Positions 1 through 5,669 of a stretch of 6,359 nucleotides of DNA are shown here, in pieces (positions within the stretch are counted from its first letter, which is position 1; each line of letters opens with the position of its first letter). The stretch lies in the NCBI GenBank assembly GCA_028821815.1, contig JAPKEY010000089.1, forward strand, positions 1 to 6,359. The letters run 5' to 3'. Source of the stretch: Candidatus Poseidoniales archaeon (GTDB taxonomy: Archaea; Thermoplasmatota; Poseidoniia; Poseidoniales; Thalassarchaeaceae). The translations under genes and the position numbers were made by a program. The notes under the pieces are model-generated. The model made no database searches, was not told where the DNA came from, and was given only the letters and a program-made list of their open reading frames with translations.

Positions 1-1130
1 CGCAATTCTGGCGGGACCCATTGCAGATCCAAGTGGGTGTAAATTTCGGATTCTTTTTCCGCTGGTAAGGTGAATTCAGCGGCTTCAATTCCCTTTAGGT
101 CACCCACAGCATCGATAGGAAATAATCCGAATTCATTGAGGCGTAATCCTCGATCGAGTGCTCGCTGTCGCATTCTTACATTGTGTTCCTTTGAACCGGT
201 GAAGTAGGCGAGAGTGTAAGCAAACACATGGGGTGGAACGAGGCGAACCTGAGCATCGATTGTGGTGTTTGATGCCATCTCTTCGTAGGCATCACCACCC
301 AAAGCGTCGAGAACACCACCATCAAGTCCGGATTCCATGACTTCATCGGAGAAAAATTCAGTTCCTAGTATGATACTGACCTTTGACGAACCAGCACCTT
401 TCACATTAGCAACCCCGGGAAGTGTCACAATCTGCTCGGTCACTGATTCGACATCTTCGGGTAATACAGCAGCAACAATATCCAAGTCACCAATCGTTTC
501 TTTTCGACGACGTGTTGAACCCGCAAGTTGTGCACGAGTCACCCCATTCATCGATGAAATTCTTGCTTCCAAAGCCTCGCCATAGAGCAAACCAACATCC
601 AATCGTCTGCGACCCGAAAATCGTTTTAGAAGTTCAATGCCATCGAGAACCTTACGCTCTGACTTTTCACCCATACGATCGAGTTTTCGAAGTAGCCCAT
701 CCTCTCCAGCAACTTTCAGTTGCCCGATGGACTCAATGCCTAACTCCTCGTGAAATTGCTTGATACGCTTTGGGCCGAGACCAGGGATGGCCAGCATCTG
801 GATCAGACCAGCGGGGACACTGGTATACAATTGCCCGATATCGCCCCATGTACCTTTTGTCAGCGCTTCAGTAATCAATCCGGCAATGCCTTTTCCAATA
901 CCTTTGACATCGGTCAATCGCCCTTCTGAGGCAACGGTCCACAAATCCTCTTCAAGGCTTCCAAGCGTTCTCGATGCGTTTTGATAGGAACGAACGCGGA
1001 AAGGATTTGCACCCTTTAATTCCAACAAGACCCCGACTTGCTCTAGAACCATGACGATGTTTGATTTGGAGTGGTATGGTGGCCCGTTACGACGTGGCCG
1101 GGGGAGGCTCCAACTCGTAACGTTCACCAT
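1..1130 (-). CDS. polX: DNA polymerase X family protein (PolX), 3' end cut off by window edge
   Basis: A family X DNA polymerase, a gap-filling base-excision-repair type enzyme. The minus strand reads open for 376 residues from ATG 1130 and runs off the left edge. Residues about 20-60 match the PolX N-terminal helix (LLELKGANPFRVRSYQNAS). Helix-hairpin-helix DNA-binding motifs follow at about 72-92 (KGIGKGIAGLI), 112-130 (IPGLGPKRIKQF) and 145-165. The palm motif GSTRRRKETIGDLDIV supplies catalytic Asp215 and Asp217, and YFTGSKEHN (309-317) is the nucleotide-binding motif. The read part ends in WVPPEL, the usual linker before a PHP phosphoesterase domain. Bacterial and archaeal PolX proteins are about 570 residues, so the PHP domain is probably just outside the window. 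Two oddities: the third catalytic Asp position (DxR) reads Gln294-Val-Arg, and there is an insertion at about 256-288. Start choice: ATG 1052 would cut into the conserved first helix (SKSNIVMVLEQVG), so ATG 1130 is preferred. GTG 1169 is also in frame, with a GGAGG 11 bases upstream. Confidence 0.93.
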   Translation of the reverse strand, partial: MVNVTSWSLPRPRRNGPPYHSKSNIVMVLEQVGVLLELKGANPFRVRSYQNASRTLGSLEEDLWTVASEGRLTDVKGIGKGIAGLITEALTKGTWGDIGQLYTSVPAGLIQMLAIPGLGPKRIKQFHEELGIESIGQLKVAGEDGLLRKLDRMGEKSERKVLDGIELLKRFSGRRRLDVGLLYGEALEARISSMNGVTRAQLAGSTRRRKETIGDLDIVAAVLPEDVESVTEQIVTLPGVANVKGAGSSKVSIILGTEFFSDEVMESGLDGGVLDALGGDAYEEMASNTTIDAQVRLVPPHVFAYTLAYFTGSKEHNVRMRQRALDRGLRLNEFGLFPIDAVGDLKGIEAAEFTLPAEKESEIYTHLDLQWVPPEL

Positions 1131-1201
1131 AATGGCCAAGGATACACCAACGTTCTTGACTCTTGGCACAGGCTGAAGAGCCTCCTTCTCATGGAAGTAG
1201 C
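1131..1201. promoter_or_regulatory. Divergent intergenic region between polX and the small membrane gene
   Basis: This 71-base gap must hold the 5' control signals of two divergent genes. I see no convincing TATA box on either strand. It contains a 6-bp inverted repeat, GCCAAG (1135-1140) and CTTGGC (1162-1167), separated by 21 bases. A heptamer AACGTTC occurs at 1149-1155 and again 30 bases away at 1119-1125, inside the 5' end of polX. Either could be chance or an operator. The exact limits depend on which start codons are used: TTG 1163 or ATG 1202 on the plus strand, ATG 1130 or GTG 1169 on the minus strand. Confidence 0.3.
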
Positions 1202-1531
1202 ATGGACTCGATTGAAACACTCAGTCAGGTGTTGTGTGCAACCACCCTGATGCTCTGGGTTCTCATCGCAACCCTTTCACGCAGTGATGAGTCTGAGAAT
1301 CGAGCTCAATGGGCGATGGTAGTTCTCTCTCTATCCGCCATGTTCTCACTGATTTATCTGGATGTTTTAGGCGGTAGCCTATGGGGTTCGACCTACTTAC
1401 CCAAACCTCTGGCAGTACTGTGCCTCGCTTTCGCCTTCCTCGCTCGCCTCAACATCAAAGGGCGCAATTTATCTCAAGGGATGAATCCCCATCAAATCAT
1501 GAAACAAAATCAAGAAGCCGAAGAGGAGTGA
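1202..1531 (+). CDS. Small three-helix integral membrane protein, function unknown
   Basis: I do not recognise a family. The 109-residue product (from ATG 1202) has three hydrophobic segments, at about residues 7-26 (LCATTLMLWVLIA), 36-59 (AMVVLSLSAMFSLIYLDVLGG) and 67-86 (KPLAVLCLAFAFLARLNI). It ends in a short polar tail rich in Gln and Glu (QNQEAEEE). The first two helices are joined by a charged loop, SRSDESENR. ATG 1202 is preferred because GGAAG lies a few bases upstream. The frame stays open to TTG 1163, which would add 13 polar residues (AQAEEPPSHGSS after the start). The gene is divergent from polX and runs into the oppositely oriented downstream gene with only 2 bases between the stops. 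The hydrophobic pattern and sustained frame make it a likely real gene, but the neighbours do not suggest a role. Confidence 0.7.
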   Translation: MDSIETLSQVLCATTLMLWVLIATLSRSDESENRAQWAMVVLSLSAMFSLIYLDVLGGSLWGSTYLPKPLAVLCLAFAFLARLNIKGRNLSQGMNPHQIMKQNQEAEEE

Positions 1532-1533
1532 CT

Positions 1534-2358
1534 CTACTTCTTACGACGAATAATAACTTCTGGGCTGCTTGGGATTGTCTGCTCAATATGGTGTTCGTGT
1601 GTTCCACTTCGACGAATTGCATCAAACCGTGCTTCAGTCCGTTGATCATCTGTGGGTTTTTGTTGCATATTTCTGCGCCATACACTGCGGGCCCTGTATA
1701 GGCGAACTGTACCGATGATTCCGGCACTGCCGACGAGTACGATGATTCCAGCTTGCATGTTGCTGAATTGCCAAGGTGTGTGATTTGTAAGCCATTTTGA
1801 AAAATCATCTATTAAGTGATTGATGAACGAAATATCAGGTGGATTACTACCTTCGCTGTGACTGTTCATTCCTGCCCATTCATCTCCAGTGACTTCAATG
1901 GGTAAATCTACGGTGTGGCTCGCCGAGTTGTTTGCACGGGCGAAAATTCGTAACTTGGCCATTGCAATACCTTCTGAAAGACCCGACAAAGTGACTTGTA
2001 ATTCCAAAATCTCACCAGAGCTGATATCATAATGTGCAGGGTCAAATTGGTCCCACAGATGTGTGTCCTCTTCGACATCGATGAGAACATTCAGTGCTAC
2101 TGGTCCTTCGTTGCCAATCGTACAGGTGAATGTTACAGGTTCACCCAAATCGAGGGTTGCAACTGGGGGGTCGCATCCAGTTGAGAATACGGGTTCGTGA
2201 ATATCTGGATTGTTTGGATAGGCATCAGCACCATCCCATACGGTGTAATTCTCAGATGGGTCATCATACCCATCACCATCACTATCCGCTGCAGAGGCTA
2301 AAGGTGTGATGAGCAATACGACAAAGACAGCGAAAACCATTCGCCGCAAGGAATTCAC
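1534..2358 (-). CDS. Secreted, C-terminally membrane-anchored protein with calcium-loop and Ig-like region
   Basis: A predicted surface protein of 274 residues with no recognised enzymatic domain. Residues 1-23 form a signal peptide (basic LRRM, a hydrophobic core, then LASA before the likely cleavage site). The mature N-terminus begins with DSDGDGYDD (25-33), an Asp-rich loop of the thrombospondin type 3/calcium-binding kind. Residues about 55-157 look like one beta-sandwich (Ig-like/CARDB-like) domain. It has two cysteines (62 and 79) that could pair, and N-glycosylation sequons at Asn37, 143 and 192. A single transmembrane helix lies at about 202-221 (AGIIVLVGSAGIIGTVRLY), followed by a basic cytoplasmic tail of about 50 residues. 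Its start overlaps the stop of the NifU-domain gene (GTGA), so the two are probably co-transcribed. GTG 2358 is the frame's first start. A GAGGAG sequence sits 8 bases before TTG 2349 (residue 4), which may be the true start. ATG 2340 is a third option. Confidence 0.85.
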   Translation of the reverse strand: MNSLRRMVFAVFVVLLITPLASAADSDGDGYDDPSENYTVWDGADAYPNNPDIHEPVFSTGCDPPVATLDLGEPVTFTCTIGNEGPVALNVLIDVEEDTHLWDQFDPAHYDISSGEILELQVTLSGLSEGIAMAKLRIFARANNSASHTVDLPIEVTGDEWAGMNSHSEGSNPPDISFINHLIDDFSKWLTNHTPWQFSNMQAGIIVLVGSAGIIGTVRLYRARSVWRRNMQQKPTDDQRTEARFDAIRRSGTHEHHIEQTIPSSPEVIIRRKK

Positions 2359-2669
2359 TCCTCGGACTTGAGTTTGTCATCGATGAAGGCACGCATATAT
2401 TCGGGTAATTCTCCATTGACAAACACGACATCATTGACCTCATCCAATTTCATCAGTGCATAATAAATCTGCATGGCGGTCATTGGTGTACTACTACATC
2501 CAGTACATCCACCCTCCAAGCCGATCATGATGATGCCATCTGTTGTATCGATGACATTGACCACACCATCGTGTGCATCAAGAACAGCCTGAACAGGCCC
2601 GACATTTTCCAGAATTAACTGTCTGTCAACCTCTGCCACAATGAGATGGTGCAGGGGGAGGGCTTTCAA
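2355..2669 (-). CDS. NifU C-terminal-domain-like protein (Fe-S cluster scaffold/carrier)
   Basis: A stand-alone NifU-like domain of 104 residues, in the family that carries and hands over iron-sulfur clusters in the cytoplasm. The core runs from about residue 18 (LILENVGPVQAVLDAHDGVVNVI) through GLEGGCTGCSS, with the CxxC cluster ligands at Cys55 and Cys58, to the closing helix (MQIYYALMKLDEVNDVVFVN). It is divergent from textbook members: the usual DGGD reads HDGV, and the CPSS following the ligands reads CSST. A C-terminal extension (residues 87-104) is acidic and basic. The only start with a complete N-terminus is TTG 2669, preceded by a G-rich stretch (GGGGGAACGGG). GTG 2639 would trim 10 residues outside the core. 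It lies immediately upstream of, and overlaps by 4 bases with, the secreted protein gene. Fe-S chemistry is a confident family inference; the client protein cannot be told. Confidence 0.85.
   Translation of the reverse strand: MKALPLHHLIVAEVDRQLILENVGPVQAVLDAHDGVVNVIDTTDGIIMIGLEGGCTGCSSTPMTAMQIYYALMKLDEVNDVVFVNGELPEYMRAFIDDKLKSEE
2358..2363 (-). promoter_or_regulatory. Ribosome-binding site GAGGAG for the anchored surface protein
   Basis: On the minus strand, GAGGAG lies at the end of the NifU-domain reading frame. It touches GTG 2358, which is too close for that codon, but is 8 bases from TTG 2349. This spacing argues for initiation at TTG 2349, giving a protein three residues shorter with the signal peptide unchanged. 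It also supports translation from a shared transcript with the upstream gene. Confidence 0.45.
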
Positions 2670-2691
2670 CCCGTTCCCCCATCAGGGTATC
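2670..2691. promoter_or_regulatory. Very short divergent gap between NifU-domain and amidotransferase genes
   Basis: Only 22 bases separate the two predicted start codons (TTG on the minus strand, ATG on the plus strand). Archaeal promoters need a TATA/BRE about 25-30 bases before the transcript start, so any promoters here must lie partly inside the opposite gene. I see no clear TATA box. Leaderless or near-leaderless transcripts in both directions are the simplest explanation, unless one of the starts is wrong. Confidence 0.3.
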
Positions 2692-3411
2692 ATGACGCGA
2701 GTAGTTATCCTCGACCTTTTGGTAGAAAGACCTGCTTTCGGGCAAGGCGGAAACGCAGAAATTATGGCACCCTTTGCCCCGGCAGAATGTCTCTTGCTCA
2801 CACCACAATTGGCGAGTCGTGACGCTTACCGATCCGAGTGGGAATCGAATGGGATTACTTACCGCCGTATCGACACTCCCGATTCTATTGAGGAACTTAA
2901 CCCGGATGCAGTCATTTGCTCAGGTTCACGGGCCAACATCAGCATGTGGGAGCCTTGGATGGATGACGCCGCACAAGTTCTACAACAAGCAGTATCTGCA
3001 AACATACCCGTTCTTGGCATTTGCTTCGGACATCAATTGTTGTGCAAAACACTGGGTGGTGAAGTCAAGAAATTAAAGAGTCGGACGGATAACGTATCAG
3101 CCCTCTTTTCCGTTGGTATGGACACGTTATTGTCTCCGATCCAAATGGGCTTGTTCACACATCAGGATGAAGTGACACAGTTACCCCCTGGAACCCGTCG
3201 TATCATATCGACAAAACATTGTGTAAATGCGGGTATTCGAGTGGCTGGAAAACCGGTTTGGGGTGTTCAATTTCATCCAGAAGCCAGCCGCACAGTCATT
3301 GAGCAAGCACATGCCGATGGAGACATGAATGATACCGAATTTGCAGCATTTGAGGCCGAACATGATGGGGATGCCCTATTGTCTGCTTTCGCGCAACTTT
3401 GTATGCCCTGA
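2692..3411 (+). CDS. Class I glutamine amidotransferase-like protein (GMP synthase GATase-type fold)
   Basis: A stand-alone class I glutamine amidotransferase domain of 239 residues. This family hydrolyses glutamine through a Cys-His-Glu triad and passes ammonia to a partner enzyme; some members are peptidase-like. The nucleophile elbow is GICFGHQ with Cys111, followed by LCKTLGGEV. The His-Glu pair is in VQFHPEAS (His195, Glu197). The SGSRANISMWEPWMD segment (residues 77-91) matches the SGS loop before the nucleophile. No synthetase domain follows. Archaeal GMP synthase is split into separate GATase and synthetase subunits, but the GATase subunit is usually about 190 residues, so this longer protein may instead be one of the general GATase-like proteins related to GuaA (COG0518 type). 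The amido acceptor cannot be named. ATG 2692 begins the first beta strand (TRVVILDLL). The frame stays open upstream to 2641, but that extension overlaps the NifU-domain gene and resembles nothing. Confidence 0.85.
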   Translation: MTRVVILDLLVERPAFGQGGNAEIMAPFAPAECLLLTPQLASRDAYRSEWESNGITYRRIDTPDSIEELNPDAVICSGSRANISMWEPWMDDAAQVLQQAVSANIPVLGICFGHQLLCKTLGGEVKKLKSRTDNVSALFSVGMDTLLSPIQMGLFTHQDEVTQLPPGTRRIISTKHCVNAGIRVAGKPVWGVQFHPEASRTVIEQAHADGDMNDTEFAAFEAEHDGDALLSAFAQLCMP

Positions 3412-3412
3412 A

Positions 3413-3430
3413 ATGGCCCTATAGGGCCAT
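3413..3430. repeat. Perfect 18-bp palindrome after the amidotransferase stop codon
   Basis: ATGGCCCTATAGGGCCAT reads identically on both strands and starts one base after the stop codon. As RNA it could fold into a 7-bp GC-rich stem with a TATA loop. It is followed by AT-rich sequence but no run of T, so a terminator is possible but not typical. It could also be an operator for hppA, whose start is 65 bases downstream. Confidence 0.75.
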
Positions 3431-3446
3431 ATTATATTCCCTTGAG

Positions 3447-3453
3447 ATTATAT
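3447..3453 (+). promoter_or_regulatory. Possible TATA box for hppA
   Basis: ATTATAT lies 41 bases before the hppA ATG. A transcript starting about 26 bases downstream of its centre (near 3476) would carry a leader of about 19 bases that includes the GGTGAG ribosome-binding site. The same heptamer occurs at 3431-3437, just after the palindrome, and could be an alternative box. No B-recognition element is obvious. Confidence 0.35.
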
Positions 3454-3484
3454 GGGATGCGCCGGTCGGCGGGGCAACCCAATC

Positions 3485-3490
3485 GGTGAG
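3485..3490 (+). promoter_or_regulatory. hppA: Ribosome-binding site GGTGAG that fixes the hppA start
   Basis: GGTGAG is complementary to the archaeal 16S rRNA 3' end and sits 4 bases before ATG 3495. This decides the start in favour of 3495 over the in-frame ATG at 3399, which overlaps the amidotransferase gene and adds a non-conserved segment. Confidence 0.7.
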
Positions 3491-3494
3491 TATT

Positions 3495-5630
3495 ATGGAA
3501 ATGAACAGTCAAATGGTCGGACAGTTGGGCGTTGGTGCAGGTCTTATTGGCCTCGTCATCGCCTTCATGCTGTATCGCAAAGTGAATTCAATCGAGATCG
3601 AGAATGCAAAGGTGGCCAAGATTACTGGACAGATTCAGGAGGGCGCAATGGCCTTCCTGTTCGCGGAGTACCGCATGTTGTCCGTCTTCGTCATCGTCGT
3701 CGCCGGTCTGCTTGCAGCCGGTGGCAGCATCGGACTTGGAACCGAGACCGCTGTCGCCTTCATCATCGGTGCGGCCTGCTCTGTTCTGGCTGGCTTTTCG
3801 GGCATGAAGTCCGCGACCAGCGCCAATGGACGCACCGCGCAAGCGGCAGCGGACGGGGGACAGGCAGCAGCTCTGGAGACCTCATTCAACGGCGGCGCCG
3901 TAATGGGCCTCGCTGTGGGTGGCCTCGGCCTCGCTGGTATCTCGCTGATGTACCTCATGTACGGACAGGATCTCGACACCGTGGGCACTATCGCCGGATT
4001 CGGCATGGGCGCTTCCTCAATCGCGCTCTTCGCGCGCGTGGGCGGTGGCATCTACACCAAGGCCGCCGACGTCGGTGCCGACCTAGTCGGCAAGGTCGAG
4101 GCGGGCATTCCCGAGGATGATCCGCGCAACCCCGGTGTGATTGCGGATAACGTCGGCGATAACGTCGGCGACGTCGCGGGCATGGGCGCAGACATATTCG
4201 AGTCCTTCGTGGGCAGCATCATCGCCGCGATGGTCATCGCAGCGGCTGCGAATGATTCCGAAGCTGACATCTTCCTCGGCTCATCCTACGTGCTGATGCC
4301 GATTCTGTTCGGTGCGATTGGCTACCTCGCCAGCATCGTCGGTGTGTTCTCGATGAGCCTGTTCAAGGGTGGCGATGCAGCGGCTGCACTGCGCAACACC
4401 ACCTTCGTGGGCGCGATTCTCTTCCTCATCGGCGTCTACTTCGCCATGACCAAGCTGACCATCGATGGTGCACTGCTCAGCGATGGGCATTACGGTCTCG
4501 GCCCGCTCTTTGCGGTCGCGATCGGCAGTCTGGTTGGCATCCTGATTGGCCTTGCGACCGAGTATTACACCGGCATCGATCCGGTCTTCGGCATCAAGGT
4601 CAAGGCAATCCCCTACATCGGTGAGGCCAGCAAGACCGGCAGCGCGACCAATGCAATCGCAGGCCTTGCGGTCGGCATGCAGTCGGTCTTCATCCCAGTC
4701 ATCCTCATGTGCATCGGCATCTATGTGGCCTACGAATTCAGCGGTCTCTACGGCATCGCGATGGCGGCTATGGGCATGCTCGCAACCGTCGGCGTCACCA
4801 TGACCGTCGATGCCTATGGTCCCGTGGTCGACAATGCCGGTGGCATTGCCGAGATGAGTGGCTTGGGTGAGGATGTGCGAAAGATCACCGACGAGCTTGA
4901 TTCGATTGGCAACACCACCGCCGCAATCGGCAAGGGATTCGCCATCGGTTCCGCTGCGCTCACCGCGCTCGCGCTGTTCGCCGCATTCAATTCCAGTACT
5001 GAGACAGCACTGGGTCTGGATGGTGCTGGCAACCAAATCCTGCTCAACCTCTCCTTGACCAACCCCATGGTCGTCATCGGCCTGCTCATCGGTGGCTCGC
5101 TTCCCTTCGTGGTCGCAGCCATGACAATGAAGTCCGTTGGCCGTGCGGCTGAGGAGATGATCGACGAAATCCGCCGCCAGTTCCGCGAGATCGAAGGCCT
5201 GCTCGAAGGCCGCGAAGGCGTCGAGGCTGACAGCGCGAAGTGCGTGGACATCTCGACCAGGGCCGCCTTGCGCGAGATGGTCGCACCGGGTGTGGTCGCG
5301 ATTTCAAGCCCCGTCATCGTCGGCATCGTGCTCGGCAGTGAATCTCTGGCTGGCATGCTCGCTGGTGCGACGGTTACCGGCGTGCTCATGGCGCTGTTCA
5401 TGGCCAACGCCGGCGGCGCATGGGACAACGCGAAGAAGGCGATTGAGCAAGGTCACATCGAAGGCGCGGAGAAGGGCGACGATGCCCACACCGCTGCTGT
5501 GGTCGGCGACACAATTGGTGACCCCTTCAAGGATACCAGTGGACCTTCGCTCAACATCCTGATCAAGCTGATGAGCATCGTCAGCCTAGTCATCGCGACT
5601 CTCGTCGTCAAGCACGGCGGACTTCTCTGA
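3495..5630 (+). CDS. hppA: Membrane-bound ion-translocating pyrophosphatase, K+-dependent type (possibly Na+-pumping)
   Basis: A complete integral-membrane pyrophosphatase of 711 residues that couples hydrolysis of PPi, a by-product of biosynthesis, to ion export across the cytoplasmic membrane. About 16 hydrophobic segments span the protein. PPi/Mg2+-binding motifs are intact: DVGADLVGKVE (192-202), DNVGDNVGD (218-226), DAYGPVVDNAGG (439-450), and the C-terminal set ANAGGAWDNAKK (637-648) and GDTIGDPFKDTSGPSLNI (671-688). In NTTAAIGKG (473-481), Ala476 and Gly479 stand where K+-independent enzymes carry Lys and Thr, so K+ activation is predicted. The gate segment GADIFESFVGS (231-241) has Glu236 three residues after Asp233. 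This is the placement found in Na+-transporting and dual Na+/H+ enzymes, whereas plant-type H+ pumps place the Glu four residues later. The usual name, H+-pump, may therefore be wrong here. Third codon positions are strongly C/G-biased compared with all neighbours. A palindrome, a possible TATA box and GGTGAG precede it, suggesting its own promoter. Confidence 0.97.
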   Translation: MEMNSQMVGQLGVGAGLIGLVIAFMLYRKVNSIEIENAKVAKITGQIQEGAMAFLFAEYRMLSVFVIVVAGLLAAGGSIGLGTETAVAFIIGAACSVLAGFSGMKSATSANGRTAQAAADGGQAAALETSFNGGAVMGLAVGGLGLAGISLMYLMYGQDLDTVGTIAGFGMGASSIALFARVGGGIYTKAADVGADLVGKVEAGIPEDDPRNPGVIADNVGDNVGDVAGMGADIFESFVGSIIAAMVIAAAANDSEADIFLGSSYVLMPILFGAIGYLASIVGVFSMSLFKGGDAAAALRNTTFVGAILFLIGVYFAMTKLTIDGALLSDGHYGLGPLFAVAIGSLVGILIGLATEYYTGIDPVFGIKVKAIPYIGEASKTGSATNAIAGLAVGMQSVFIPVILMCIGIYVAYEFSGLYGIAMAAMGMLATVGVTMTVDAYGPVVDNAGGIAEMSGLGEDVRKITDELDSIGNTTAAIGKGFAIGSAALTALALFAAFNSSTETALGLDGAGNQILLNLSLTNPMVVIGLLIGGSLPFVVAAMTMKSVGRAAEEMIDEIRRQFREIEGLLEGREGVEADSAKCVDISTRAALREMVAPGVVAISSPVIVGIVLGSESLAGMLAGATVTGVLMALFMANAGGAWDNAKKAIEQGHIEGAEKGDDAHTAAVVGDTIGDPFKDTSGPSLNILIKLMSIVSLVIATLVVKHGGLL

Positions 5631-5669
5631 GCCAAGCGTTCAAGAGAAACACGTGGGCAGGGGTTACAC
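5631..5669. other. Short hppA-lipoprotein intergenic gap
   Basis: These 39 bases contain no T-run or stem typical of a terminator and no clear TATA box. A weak G-rich stretch (GCAGGGG, ending 7 bases before the next ATG) may serve as the ribosome-binding site. The lipoprotein gene could be read through from hppA. Confidence 0.4.

Noticed and set aside
422..763. Plus-strand open frame of 113 codons opposite polX
   Set aside because: The minus strand here encodes the conserved PolX palm and helix-hairpin-helix region without interruption. The plus-strand product has no recognisable features.
1497..1808. Minus-strand open frame of 103 codons across the convergent gene junction
   Set aside because: It overlaps the anchored surface protein gene in another frame and the end of the small membrane gene. 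It has no recognisable features.
2641..2691. ATG 2641 as start of the amidotransferase gene
   Set aside because: It would overlap the NifU-domain gene on the other strand and adds an Arg/Pro-rich segment before the natural first beta strand that begins at ATG 2692.
3399..3494. Upstream ATG 3399 extending hppA by 32 residues
   Set aside because: The extension overlaps the end of the amidotransferase gene, covers the palindrome and AT-rich region, and has no ribosome-binding site, whereas ATG 3495 has GGTGAG.
4146..4169. Tandem 12-base repeat (GATAACGTCGGC twice)
   Set aside because: It encodes the conserved DNVGDNVGD active-site motif of membrane pyrophosphatases, so protein function explains it.
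4281..5036. Long open frame (251 codons) on the minus strand inside hppA
   Set aside because: It is antisense to a clear pyrophosphatase gene. The product is rich in His, Asp and Glu as expected from reading GC-rich, C-ending codons backwards, and it has no recognisable domain.
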